From Streptomyces sp. NBC_00490 (lineage in GTDB: Bacteria; Actinomycetota; Actinomycetes; Streptomycetales; Streptomycetaceae): DNA of 64,000 nt. The DNA is taken from contig NZ_CP107869.1 of NCBI RefSeq assembly GCF_036013645.1, positions 9,982,001-10,046,000 on the forward strand. The letters run 5' to 3'. Position 1 is the stretch's first letter. Each line of letters opens with the position of its first letter. The notes under the pieces are model-generated. The model searched no databases and had not been told where the DNA came from. It saw only the letters and a list, made by a program, of their open reading frames with translations. The position numbers were made by a program, and so were the translations under genes. Below, piece by piece: positions 53,131-62,129 of this stretch.

Positions 53131-54331
53131 GATGCGGTCCGCTGTTCGCGGGAGGTCGTCCTGCCGGGTTCTCCATAGATCTAGGGCGAGCTTTTGGTTT
53201 CGCCTGCCCCCCGACTGGAACAGCTTGACGCTCTTGGCCTGACGCGGAGCATCACATCAGGGCGGGGCTCTTCGAAGGAGGTCCTGCGGGAGGCGGGTCC
53301 CGGGATGTGTGTGAACTGGCCTCGTATGAGGGGCCGTTCGGCCTGTATTCCGTGCTGTTGGGCCAGCTCCTTTTGCTCTGCGGGGGAGGAGGATGGCTGT
53401 TGATGGAGTGTCAGGCTCCGCCAGGACGGCGGGGTGACACGCGGTGGCAGCTCTCCTGAAGCGATGGCTGCCGTGCTGGGATGCCCTGTCGGGGATGCCA
53501 CGGCGGAGTCGGCGCTGCTGAGGCTGTGGCCGGTCGTTGGCGGGAGGGCACCGGCTGCGTGCCCGTGCGGCCGTGCCGTGCGGGCACTTCCCTGCCCGTC
53601 GGCTGGTGCCGATGCGTGTCAGGGCTGAAAGGCCATCATGCTCGGATGCGGCGTGCACCGGTGTTGAGGTTGAAGCCGCGCCTGGGGTGGCTGAGTGTGG
53701 CGGCCGCCGCCCGTCGGCGAGGGTGGCGACCGCCTCGCGCGAGGACCCGACGCTCCCCTTGGGTCGTGTCCTCGCGCGGGTGCCCTTCGACGCGGCGCCG
53801 CGGGAGTGGCCCCGCCGCCGGAGGGCAGGGGCTGGGGCCGCGATGTCGGCGATTGTGGCGGCTCCAGCTGGCCTGTGCATGGGACGGTCGCGCGACTCGG
53901 GGGCTGGGAGCCTTCAGGGCGGGGGCGGGGGAGCCGACCGCCCGCTACTGAGCGTAGTGGAGCGGCCGGGTGATCGGAACGGCCCGACCTTCTCCAGCTC
54001 GTCGGAGGTCGTGTCTCCGTAGGCCTCGGCGAGCGGCCTCTGTGCTTGAGGTTGTTCGGGGCGTCGAACAGGCGGGGCTTGTGTCCTTACATAGCGAGAG
54101 ACGTTGCCCACAGTCATGCAGGTCGCCGTGAGTTGGGGTATCTGGGTTCGGAGGTCAGATTGGCACCGGGCGGACAGTTGCCATTTGACAACTATGTCTT
54201 TGAGGCAAGAGGGTGGAGGTCGGACCGTGGGTGGGGAAGGATCTGGATGCTCCGGTGGGCGCAGGCCGCTCCGTACGCTGAGCGCCGGCGTCGGACGGCA
54301 GGCAGCGCGTGAGGTGTCGGCGGCGCGCCGC
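53131..54331. other. No recognisable gene, 1.2 kb
   Basis: Long open frames exist on both strands, but they are the GC-rich default type, with Arg/Pro/Ala runs and no motifs. No tRNA, strong hairpin or repeat was found. It separates the transporter region from the stressosome locus. Confidence 0.4.
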
Positions 54332-54817
54332 TCAGGCGCTCTGGCTGCCGGAGCCCTGGGCGTCGTCGTGTATCTGCGCCGCCGCCGCGTCACAGAACGC
54401 CTCAAGACCCTGCAGCAGTGCGGTCCTGTGGGCGGCGGGCATCTGGTCGAGCACGGCCTGCAACGCCTTCTCCCGGCGCGCGCGCAGATCGGCGAGGAAT
54501 GCATGGCCTTGGCTGCTGAGGTGCAGGCGCACCTCGCGTCTGTCGGCAGGGCTCACCACACGCTCGATGAAGCCGGCCGCCTGCAGACGGTCGCACAGCC
54601 GGCTGGTCGACGACGGCGTGGAGGCGAGGGCGTCGGTGAGGATACGCAGGTTGACGCCCTCGTGGTGCTCGAGGACGAGCAGCACGCGCAACTGGGACGC
54701 CGACACAGGCGCCGTCGAGGCCCGGCCCCACAGCACTTCCAGCAGCTCCGCGGCCGTGGAGGTCACGCGGGCGACCTCGGTCGGCTCAGGGCGGGGGCGG
54801 AAGGAAGTCACAGTCAC
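54332..54817 (-). CDS. MarR-family regulator, left bracket of stressosome locus
   Basis: 161 residues. The winged helix reads VSASQLRVLLVLEHHEGVNL, RILTDALASTPSSTSRLCDR, LQAAGFIERVVSPADRREVR, LHLSSQGHAFL. It is divergent from the GAF-PP2C gene at 54946 with 128 bp between, so it is probably its repressor. A paralog with the same core (RLCDRLEAAGMLERVSHPRK) sits at the other end of the locus. A GTG start at 54817 is chosen; the ribosome site is weak. Confidence 0.85.
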   Translation of the reverse strand: MTVTSFRPRPEPTEVARVTSTAAELLEVLWGRASTAPVSASQLRVLLVLEHHEGVNLRILTDALASTPSSTSRLCDRLQAAGFIERVVSPADRREVRLHLSSQGHAFLADLRARREKALQAVLDQMPAAHRTALLQGLEAFCDAAAAQIHDDAQGSGSQSA

Positions 54818-54945
54818 ACTCTCGCAGGCACCGGGATGACCGTCAGCGTACTAGGCGAGCGGGCTGGTGCGGGATGGGCCGGACCGCCCGCGGCCCCAAG
54901 AACGACTCCGTCACGCGTGTGAGACGTGCGGACGTCCGATGAAAG

Positions 54946-56130
54946 ATGGGTGTATTTACTACCGTGGACAGATTTGTGACCGCCGAGCGTGCCTTGCGTA
55001 CGGCGGCGCCGCACCAGTTGCTCGACGCGGTCCGTCGTGTGCTCGCCGAGCAGTACGCGGCGGACTCCGTCGAGCTCTTCATGGCCGACTACGGCCTGAC
55101 CGTGCTGCAGCCGGTGTCCGTGCTGCCGCACACCCTGGAGCCGGTGTCGGTGCACAACAGCCCGGCCGGCCGGGCCTTCGGCGCCCAGGAGCCGTTCATC
55201 GAGGGACTTTCGGACGGCCTGGTGCGCGTGCACCTGCCCGTCACCGTGCGGGGAGACCGGCTCGGCGTCTTGTCGGTGACCCTGCCGGGCGGGGACCACG
55301 CGCGCGGCGGCCTGAAGGAACTGGCGGAGATCGCCGAGGTGCTGGGGCACGAGGTGGTCGTGGCCGAACGGGACACGGACCTCTACCTGCAGGCACGGCG
55401 CAGGGACCGGCTGACCCTGGCCGCCGAGATGCAGTGGCAGCTGCTCCCTGGCCGCTCCTGCGCCCGCCCGGAGTTCGAGCTGGGGGCGCAGCTGGAGCCG
55501 GCGTACGCGATTTTCGGCGACAACTTCGACTGGTCGGCGACCGCCGACCGGCTGATGCTGTACGTCTCCAACGGCATGGGCGAGGGGATTGAGGCCTCGC
55601 TGCTGACGAACCTGGCCATCAACGCCCTGCGCAACGCCCGCCGGGCCGGCATCCCCCTCGACGACCAGGCGGCCCTCGCCGACCAAGCGGTCTACGCCCA
55701 CTACCGGGGCCGCTGCTACCTGTCGGTCCTTATGTTCGACTTCGACCTCGTCAGCGGGCGGGCCTGGGTCGTGGACGCCGGCTCCCCGCAGCTGCTGCGC
55801 CTGCGCAACGGCACGGTCGAGCGCGTCACTTTCGAGGCCCAGCTGCCGCTGGGCATGTTCGAGGAGACCAACTACGTGGCGCAGGAGTTCGAGGTCGAGC
55901 CGGGGGACCGCCTCGTCTTCGTCAGTGACGGCGTCTATGCGGTCGCCTCCCCCGGGGGTGAGTCGTACGGGGACGCCGCCCTGGCTCGCGCGATCTTGTC
56001 CACCCGGCTGCTTCCCGCCGCCGAGGTGCCCCGGGCCGTCCTCAGGGAGCTGACGGGCCACCGTGGCCAGGCGGCGCCCAACGACGACGCCCTGGTGGTC
56101 TGCCTGGACTGGCGCGGGCGACCGCAGTGA
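54946..56130 (+). CDS. GAF + PP2C-fold protein with altered metal site, left
   Basis: 394 residues. An N-terminal GAF-like domain spans about 20-140 (VHNSPAGRAFGAQEPFIEG; VRGDRLGVLSVTLPGG), a linker helix reads LYLQARRRDRLTLAAEMQWQ, LLPGR, and a PP2C/SpoIIE domain spans about 175-390. The GDNFDW motif (Asp192, Asp195) and VFVSDGVYA (Asp328) are present, but the central GDxxGHG motif reads SNGMGEG, with Asn209 in place of a metal-binding Asp. Activity is therefore doubtful. It is a close relative of the protein at 60900. Confidence 0.85.
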   Translation: MGVFTTVDRFVTAERALRTAAPHQLLDAVRRVLAEQYAADSVELFMADYGLTVLQPVSVLPHTLEPVSVHNSPAGRAFGAQEPFIEGLSDGLVRVHLPVTVRGDRLGVLSVTLPGGDHARGGLKELAEIAEVLGHEVVVAERDTDLYLQARRRDRLTLAAEMQWQLLPGRSCARPEFELGAQLEPAYAIFGDNFDWSATADRLMLYVSNGMGEGIEASLLTNLAINALRNARRAGIPLDDQAALADQAVYAHYRGRCYLSVLMFDFDLVSGRAWVVDAGSPQLLRLRNGTVERVTFEAQLPLGMFEETNYVAQEFEVEPGDRLVFVSDGVYAVASPGGESYGDAALARAILSTRLLPAAEVPRAVLRELTGHRGQAAPNDDALVVCLDWRGRPQ

Positions 56131-56261
56131 CCGCCGCCGCCCAAGTTTCGGCGGCCACGTGTTGTTTGCACCGGACCCCAAGCGCTAATGTTTGTCATAC
56201 GGCAACTATTGGCTGATCGCCTGCCGCCCGGTGGCCACACGGCCCTGTCCCAAGGGAGAAG

Positions 56262-57161
56262 ATGCAGGTGTCGGAACAGGGAGAGGCCTCCGGATCGGTG
56301 GCGCGGCAGGTGGGCGCGTTTCTTGAGCGGCGCCAGGAACAGATCGCGCAGCGCTGGGCCGATGCCGCCGTGTTCCGGACCGTGTTCACGCTCTCCCGGG
56401 ACGAGGCGGTGGAGGCGGGCAAGGCCGTGGTGGACGCCCTGGCCGAGGTGGCCGCTTCGGGCCGGCTGGAGGACATCGCGGCCCCGGGTTTTTGGCCGGT
56501 GCGTGAGCAGCTGGCGCGGATGACGGCCTCCCGGACCCGCAGCGGATCCACTCCGGCCCAGATAGCCGACGAAGTGGCCGAGCTGCGGGAGCCGGTGCTC
56601 AGCCTGCTGCGCGAAGAGTTCCCGGATGTGACCGATGCCCGCTTGCAGGAGTGTCTGCTGGCGATGACCGTGCTGATGGGCACCCTGCGCCTGGTGGTGA
56701 TGGAGACGGCCCTCAGCACGAGTGAGGAGCTGATCGCGCGGCAGCGTGAGCAGTTGCTGGAAGTGGCCACCCCGGTGATCAATCTGTGGGAGGGCGTCGT
56801 GGCCGTGCCGCTGATCGGCACCCTGGACAGTGCCCGCAGCCAGGTGGTGATGGAGAGCCTGCTGGACGCGATCGTCTCCGAGCGGGCCCGGTACGCCATC
56901 CTCGACATCACGGGCGTCCCGACCGTGGACTCCCTGGTCGCCCAACACCTGATGAAGACCGTGGCCGCAGCCCAGCTGATGGGCGCCGAATGCATCGTCT
57001 CCGGCATCCGGCCCGCGATCGCGCAGACCATCGTCCACCTCGGCATCGACCTGGGGGCCATCCTCACCCGCACCTCGCTGGCCGACGCCCTGTCGCACGC
57101 CCTGAGCCAGCAGGGCATCGAGGTCTCATCGCGCACACCCGTCGGTGCGAGCCGGCGGTGA
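56262..57161 (+). CDS. rsbR: RsbR-type stressosome scaffold protein
   Basis: 299 residues. The N-terminal globin-like sensor part spans about 1-165 (VGAFLERRQEQIAQRWADAA; EVAELREPVLSLLREEFPDV), and a STAS domain spans about 172-285 (VVAVPLIGTLDSARSQVVME; YAILDITGVPTVDSLVAQHL; GAECIVSGIRPAIAQTIVHL). The two residues matching B. subtilis RsbRA Thr171 and Thr205 are Ser190 and Ser224. It should form the stressosome shell with RsbS and receive the stress signal. The start lies after GGGAGAAG. Its stop overlaps the rsbS start by 4 nt. Confidence 0.85.
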   Translation: MQVSEQGEASGSVARQVGAFLERRQEQIAQRWADAAVFRTVFTLSRDEAVEAGKAVVDALAEVAASGRLEDIAAPGFWPVREQLARMTASRTRSGSTPAQIADEVAELREPVLSLLREEFPDVTDARLQECLLAMTVLMGTLRLVVMETALSTSEELIARQREQLLEVATPVINLWEGVVAVPLIGTLDSARSQVVMESLLDAIVSERARYAILDITGVPTVDSLVAQHLMKTVAAAQLMGAECIVSGIRPAIAQTIVHLGIDLGAILTRTSLADALSHALSQQGIEVSSRTPVGASRR

Positions 57162-57565
57162 ACAGCCCTCCCTCCGCTCTCGCGACCCGGGTTCCGGTCC
57201 TGACACTGGGAGACATCCTGCTGATCACTTTGCAAGGCGAACTGCATGACGGGACGGCCGAGCAGCTCCAGGCGGACGTCGCCCGCCGCATCGCGCACAA
57301 CACGGCGACCGGTGTAGTGATCGACATCTCCGATGTGGACCTCGTCGACTCGTTCCTGGGGCGGATCCTTGCCGAGATCGCCTCCAGCGCCCGCCTGCTG
57401 GCGGCCCGCACGGTTTTGGCGGGGATGCGGCCGGCCGTGGCGATCACCCTCGTCGAGCTGGGGCTCACGCTGCCCGGGCTGCACACCGCCCTGGACGTGG
57501 ACCGAGCCAGGAAACTGCTCGTCCGGCCCGAGCCGACAGGCCCGTCGGCGGGGGGCGGCCCATGA
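57158..57565 (+). CDS. rsbS: RsbS-type stressosome STAS protein
   Basis: 135 residues. PVLTLGDILLITLQGELHDG, VVIDISDVDLVDSFLGRILA with the phosphorylatable Ser65 (DSF), and RTVLAGMRPAVAITLVELGL, TLPGLHTALD match RsbS closely. In the stressosome it holds RsbT in unstressed cells and releases it when phosphorylated. The GTG overlaps the rsbR stop (GTGA) and its own stop overlaps the rsbT ATG. A ~15-residue Pro/Gly tail extends beyond the fold. Confidence 0.9.
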   Translation: MNSPPSALATRVPVLTLGDILLITLQGELHDGTAEQLQADVARRIAHNTATGVVIDISDVDLVDSFLGRILAEIASSARLLAARTVLAGMRPAVAITLVELGLTLPGLHTALDVDRARKLLVRPEPTGPSAGGGP

Positions 57566-58008
57566 TGCCCGCCTCCTGCCACGCCACGGCGAAGCGCCTG
57601 CCCATCGGCTCGGACGCGGACCTGGCCTGGGTACGGCAGCAGGTGCGCCAGGCCGCGGCCGAGCTGGGATTCGGGCTGGTGCAGCAGACCAAGCTGGTCA
57701 CCGCGGCCAGTGAACTGGCCCGCAACACTCTCGTCCACGGCGGGGGCGGACACGTGGAGATCACCTTGCTGGACCACCAGCACCCCCCGGGACTCCAGTT
57801 GTCCTTCATCGACACGGGTCCGGGCATCCGCGACCTCGAACAGGCGATGACCGACGGCTACACCTCCGGCGGCGGCCTGGGCATGGGCCTGAGCGGGGCC
57901 AAACGACTGGTGCAGGAATTCGCCGTCGACAGCCGGCCCGGTCAGGGCACCACCGTCACCATCGCCGCCTGGGCCGCGATGCCCTCACCCCGGCCGGTGT
58001 CCGGGTGA
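57562..58008 (+). CDS. rsbT: RsbT-type switch kinase
   Basis: 148 residues. The GHKL ATP site is complete: N box ASELARNTLVHGGGG (Glu51, Asn55), G1 FIDTGPGI (Asp84), G2 SGGGLGMGLSGAKRL. RsbT phosphorylates RsbS and RsbR, is then released and activates an RsbU-type phosphatase. The normal order R-S-T is kept and 4-nt overlaps join it to both neighbours. The phosphatase encoded at 59072 is the obvious target. Confidence 0.9.
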   Translation: MMPASCHATAKRLPIGSDADLAWVRQQVRQAAAELGFGLVQQTKLVTAASELARNTLVHGGGGHVEITLLDHQHPPGLQLSFIDTGPGIRDLEQAMTDGYTSGGGLGMGLSGAKRLVQEFAVDSRPGQGTTVTIAAWAAMPSPRPVSG

Positions 58009-59075
58009 GCCGGGTGTGGGACATCCCGGTGCATGACTCGACCCGGGTCCGCGACGTCCACGTGGCCGCCGAGTCGGCCTGCGCCCTCGCCGGGCTCTCC
58101 CCCCACCGCACCGCGGTCGCCGCCCTGGTGGCCACCGAGCTGGCGACCAACCTCCTCAAGCACGCCGGCGGCGGCCATATCATGATCAACCTCGTCGAGC
58201 GTGTGCCGGCCGGCGCCGACGCGGTCAGAGCTTCGGTCCAGATCCTCTCCCTCGACCACGGCCCGGGCATCACCGACGTCACCGTGGCGCTGGGCGACGG
58301 CTACACCACCGCGGCCGCCGCCTCACTGGGGGCAGGCCTGGGAACCTGCCTGCGCATATCCAACGACTTCGACCTGTACGGCGCCCCTGGACGGGGGACG
58401 GTCGCGGTAGCCCGCATCGATCACGAGCCCGCCTCCCGGCACGTCCCCAAGCAGCGTCCGACGGGCCCGCGGGCGGGAGGAGTCAATGTCTCCCTCGCCG
58501 GGGCCGAGCACTCCGGTGACGCCTGGAGCTGGGCGCGCTCCGGCAACCAGGTGACTCTGATGCTCTGCGACGGGCTCGGCCACGGCGTCAAGGCCGCGGA
58601 AGCCTCCAACGCCGCCGTTCAGGAACTGCACCGCGCGGCCCACCTGCCACCCGCCGACCTGCTGCGGCGCCTGCACGCCAGGCTACGAGCCACCCGGGGC
58701 GCCGCCGTCGCGGTGGCACAACTCGATGCGGACGCCGGACAGCTCTCCTTCGCCGGGGTCGGCAACATCGGCGCGCGGCTGCACACCGCCGACGGCTGGC
58801 AACCGTTCCTGTCCCACCCCGGGATCGTCGGCGCGCACTTCCCGGCCACCGTGCCCGTCCAGCGAGTCCGGTGGGGGTCCGGCAGCCTGCTGGTCCTGCA
58901 CAGCGACGGCCTGCCCAGCCGCTGGACACCACCGGACGACGCTCTCCTGCTGACCCGCGATCCGGCGGTGGTGGCCGCGGCCGTCCTGCGGGACGCCGGC
59001 AGCGACGCCCGCCCCGTGCGCGACGACACCAGCGTGGCCGTACTGGCCCCCGACGACCGGATCCCACACCCATGA
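58005..59075 (+). CDS. RsbT-like HATPase fused to RsbX-like PP2C phosphatase
   Basis: 356 residues. The N-terminal HATPase (about 5-140) keeps VATELATNLLKHAGGGH (Glu45, Asn49), LSLDHGPGI (Asp84) and ASLGAGLGTCLRI. The C-terminal PP2C domain (about 155-350) keeps HSGDAWSW, LMLCDGLGHGVKA, LLVLHSDGLPS and VRDDTSVAVL, so all metal-site motifs look intact. RsbX resets the stressosome by removing phosphate from RsbS/RsbR; fusion to a second kinase domain puts opposing activities in one chain. It starts with a 4-nt overlap with rsbT. Confidence 0.85.
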   Translation: MSRVWDIPVHDSTRVRDVHVAAESACALAGLSPHRTAVAALVATELATNLLKHAGGGHIMINLVERVPAGADAVRASVQILSLDHGPGITDVTVALGDGYTTAAAASLGAGLGTCLRISNDFDLYGAPGRGTVAVARIDHEPASRHVPKQRPTGPRAGGVNVSLAGAEHSGDAWSWARSGNQVTLMLCDGLGHGVKAAEASNAAVQELHRAAHLPPADLLRRLHARLRATRGAAVAVAQLDADAGQLSFAGVGNIGARLHTADGWQPFLSHPGIVGAHFPATVPVQRVRWGSGSLLVLHSDGLPSRWTPPDDALLLTRDPAVVAAAVLRDAGSDARPVRDDTSVAVLAPDDRIPHP

Positions 59076-60826
59076 CCGCCGCCTCCCACGTCTGGAAGAT
59101 CGGCTCACCTGCTGACGCGGCCCGCGCCCGGACCCTCCTCGCGCGTCTCACGACACAAGCTCACGCCCCCCTGATCGAGCGCGCACGCTTCCTGACCGCC
59201 CTGTCCGCACACCTGCGACAGTGCCTCGACCAGGGCGGCGTGTGGGAACTGCACGTCAACACCAGCCAAGCCGCCGATTCCGGCGACTACTTGGAGGCCC
59301 TCGTACGACCACCCGGAGGCCGATCACACGTTTCGCCGTGGCGTCACCTGCTCGCCTGCCCCGAATCCGTCCGGCTCGGCATGCCGGACGTGGACGATTC
59401 AGCGCTTCCCGAGGCCCTGCTGGCCGTGGACGACGACACCGCGGCGGTCCTCGGCAGGCTGGATGAGCAGCAGGACCTGGTCCGCCTGCACCGGGAGGAA
59501 CTGCACCAGACCAACCAGGGGGTCCTGGCACTCCATGCCGAACTGGAGGCCTCCGCGCTCGTCCAGCAGGACCTCCTCGACGCCGAACGAGCGGCCCGCA
59601 GCGAGGCGGAGAACGCGCGACGCCTGCTGACCTTCCTGACCGACGCCAGCGCCGAGGTGACCGCATCCCTCAGCCCCGAGGACATCCTCGGCCGGCTGCC
59701 TGAACTCCTGGTCCCCGTGTACGCCCGTCATGTCGACGTCTGGCTCTTCGACGACGAGGCCCCACCGGACGGACACCGTCCGGCCGCCGCGGTCACCGCA
59801 GCCCGCACCGGCCGTCCGCAGCACGCCGCCGCCCATCCCGGTGCCCTGCCCGGCGTCGACGACCTGCCTCCCTCCGCCCTGGCCCCCGCACAGACGCTGC
59901 TGTGCATACCCCTCACCGTCCGCCACGCCCTGGGCGTGCTCACCCTCACCGCGCCCGGCCCCCGGTTCGACCCGGACACCTCCCTCATGCTGGTCGAACT
60001 CGCCCGCCGCATCGGCATCGCCCTGGACAACGCCCGCCGCTACGAACAGCACCGGGACACCGCCGAAGCCCTGCAGCGCGCCCAGCTCACCGACCTGCCC
60101 ACGACACCGGGCCTGCGCCTGGCCGCCCGCTACCTGCCCGCCACCCACGGACTCAACATCGGCGGCGACTGGTACGACGCCTTCACACAGCCCGACGGAA
60201 GCCTGCTGGCCGTCATCGGAGACGTCACCGGGCACGGGCTGCACGCGGCCATCGTGATGGGGCAGCTGCGCACCGCGCTGCGCGCCTACGCCGTCGAAGG
60301 CGACAGCCCCGCCCAGCTCCTCACCCGCCTGCACCGGCTCATGCGCCACCAGCACCCGGAGCTGTACGCGACGGCCGCCGTCGCCCGCTTCCGGCCCGGC
60401 GACCCCACGGTGGTCTGGGCAGCCGCCGGACATCCGCCGCCCGTGGTGCGAGCTCCCGACGGAGCGGTGGGCGTCCTGGACACCAAGCCAGGGATCATGC
60501 TGGGCGTCCCCCTGCCGTACACCTATGAGGATCACTCGATCGAACTGGCGTCCGGCTCCACGCTCGCCCTCTACACCGACGGACTCGTTGAGCGCCGCGC
60601 CCTGGGCATAGACCTCGGGATCGGCCGGCTCGCTCAGGCACTGTCCTCGCTGCGCCCGACGGACCTGGACCTGGACGTGGCGGCCGAGTCCCTGCTCAAG
60701 CCTTTGCTGGATGACTCCGAACGCGACGACGACGTCTGCCTGCTGCTGTGCCACACCACTCCCACGCCGCCCAGCCCCCGCTCAGGCGTCCGGGCCGGTG
60801 CGGGGGCGAACCAGCCCCGCGAATAA
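59072..60826 (+). CDS. RsbU-like phosphatase: degenerate HATPase, coiled coil, GAF, PP2C
   Basis: 584 residues. The first ~110 residues follow the RsbT-like layout (AARARTLLARLTTQAHAPLI) but lack the N and G boxes. A coiled coil spans about 125-185 (VLGRLDEQQDLVRLHREELH; VQQDLLDAERAARSEAENAR), GAF about 186-322, and PP2C about 340-575 with IGGDWYDAF, VIGDVTGHGLHA, LYTDGLVE and RDDDVCLLLC all intact. It is the predicted output phosphatase of the locus, acting on a STAS antagonist once bound by RsbT. The ATG overlaps the previous stop by 4 nt. Confidence 0.85.
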   Translation: MTAASHVWKIGSPADAARARTLLARLTTQAHAPLIERARFLTALSAHLRQCLDQGGVWELHVNTSQAADSGDYLEALVRPPGGRSHVSPWRHLLACPESVRLGMPDVDDSALPEALLAVDDDTAAVLGRLDEQQDLVRLHREELHQTNQGVLALHAELEASALVQQDLLDAERAARSEAENARRLLTFLTDASAEVTASLSPEDILGRLPELLVPVYARHVDVWLFDDEAPPDGHRPAAAVTAARTGRPQHAAAHPGALPGVDDLPPSALAPAQTLLCIPLTVRHALGVLTLTAPGPRFDPDTSLMLVELARRIGIALDNARRYEQHRDTAEALQRAQLTDLPTTPGLRLAARYLPATHGLNIGGDWYDAFTQPDGSLLAVIGDVTGHGLHAAIVMGQLRTALRAYAVEGDSPAQLLTRLHRLMRHQHPELYATAAVARFRPGDPTVVWAAAGHPPPVVRAPDGAVGVLDTKPGIMLGVPLPYTYEDHSIELASGSTLALYTDGLVERRALGIDLGIGRLAQALSSLRPTDLDLDVAAESLLKPLLDDSERDDDVCLLLCHTTPTPPSPRSGVRAGAGANQPRE

Positions 60827-60899
60827 GGGCAGATCGAAACGACTATCCGCTCCGCACGGCCTGGAAGCAGGGTTCGTGGCAATAGCGTGGAGGTGACAA

Positions 60900-62123
60900 G
60901 TGGAGAGGGTGGATTCCATGTACACATCTGAACCGTTCCCGACCGCCGAACTCCGTGCCGCCCCGCCCCACGAGCTGGTCGCCACCGCCCGCCGCCTCCT
61001 GGCCGACCGTGTCGGAGCCGAGGACGTGACCCTGCTTCTGGCCGACTACGGGCTGAACGTTCTGCAACCGGTGACGCACCTGCCGCACACCGCAGAGCCC
61101 ATCGCCGCTCACGACGGGCCCGCCGGACGCGCCTTCATCAGCCAGACGCCGGTCGTCGAAGCCCGCAACGGATCCACACCCGCCCACCTCGTCCATCTGC
61201 CCCTCACTGTGCGCGGCGACCGGCTGGGCGTCCTGTCGGTCCGCCTGCCCAGCGGCGCAACCGACGCCGCCACCATGCTGCAGCTCACCGACTTCGCCAC
61301 CGCGCTGGCCCACGAGGTCACGACCGCCGACCGGGACACCGACCTGTACCTGCAGGCCCGCCGTACCCGGCGCCTCACCCTCGCCGCCGAGATGCAGTGG
61401 CAGCTCCTGCCCGGACGTGGCTGCGCCCGCCAGGAGTACGTCATCGGCGCCCACCTCGAGCCGGCCTACGCCGTCGGCGGCGACAACTTCGACTGGTCGA
61501 CCAGCTCCGACCACCTCACCCTCACCGTCACCGACGGCATGGGCCAAGGCATCGACGCCACCCTGCTCACCCACCTCGCCGTCGGCGCCCTGCGCAACGC
61601 ACGCCGCGCCGGAATAGGGCTCGCCGACCAGGCCTGCCTCGCCGACCAGGCTCTCTTCGCCCAGTACGGCGGCAAGGCGTATGCCTCGACCCTGCTGCTG
61701 CAGTTCGACCTGGACTCCGGCACCGTGCACGCCGTCGACGCCGGCTCCCCCCAGCTCTACCGTCAGCGCGACGACACGATCGAGCAGATCGCACTCGAAG
61801 CACAGCTCCCACTCGGCATGTTCGAGGAGACCCTCTACGAGGAACAGACCTTCCATGTCGAACCGGGCGACCGGCTGATCGTGGTCAGCTCCGGTGTCCA
61901 CGGCGCCCTAGCCGCCGACGGCGGATCCTTCGGGGAACGTGCCCTGCGCCAGACCCTCAGCGCCACCCGGCGCGAGCCCCCGCACGAGGCGGCACGCGCC
62001 ATGGTTTCCGGCTTGATCGAGCACTTCGGCAGCAAGGACCTCGCCGCCGACGCCGCGGTCGTCTGCCTGGACTGGACGGGCCGCGCCAGCAACACGGAGC
62101 GGCACGCCGCGCCGGCGCACTGA
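60900..62123 (+). CDS. GAF + PP2C-fold protein with altered metal site, right
   Basis: 407 residues, clearly a paralog of 54946: the same lengths and blocks (LLADYGLNVLQPVTHLPHTA; LYLQARRTRRLTLAAEMQWQ; ALRNARRAGI; LPLGMFEETLY). Here GGDNFDW (Asp195, Asp198) and TDGMGQG (Asp212) are kept, but the SDGV motif reads VSSGVHG, with Ser331 replacing a predicted metal ligand. GGAGGTGA, 4 nt before the GTG, is a strong ribosome site. A 73-nt gap follows the operon, so it may share its transcript. It ends 6 nt from the convergent MarR gene. Confidence 0.85.
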   Translation: MERVDSMYTSEPFPTAELRAAPPHELVATARRLLADRVGAEDVTLLLADYGLNVLQPVTHLPHTAEPIAAHDGPAGRAFISQTPVVEARNGSTPAHLVHLPLTVRGDRLGVLSVRLPSGATDAATMLQLTDFATALAHEVTTADRDTDLYLQARRTRRLTLAAEMQWQLLPGRGCARQEYVIGAHLEPAYAVGGDNFDWSTSSDHLTLTVTDGMGQGIDATLLTHLAVGALRNARRAGIGLADQACLADQALFAQYGGKAYASTLLLQFDLDSGTVHAVDAGSPQLYRQRDDTIEQIALEAQLPLGMFEETLYEEQTFHVEPGDRLIVVSSGVHGALAADGGSFGERALRQTLSATRREPPHEAARAMVSGLIEHFGSKDLAADAAVVCLDWTGRASNTERHAAPAH

Positions 62124-62129
62124 CTTCCC

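Noticed and set aside
53131..54331. Several open frames of 100-200 codons
   Set aside because: Amino-acid composition is Arg/Pro/Ala-heavy, there are no ribosome sites or motifs, and frames on both strands look alike.
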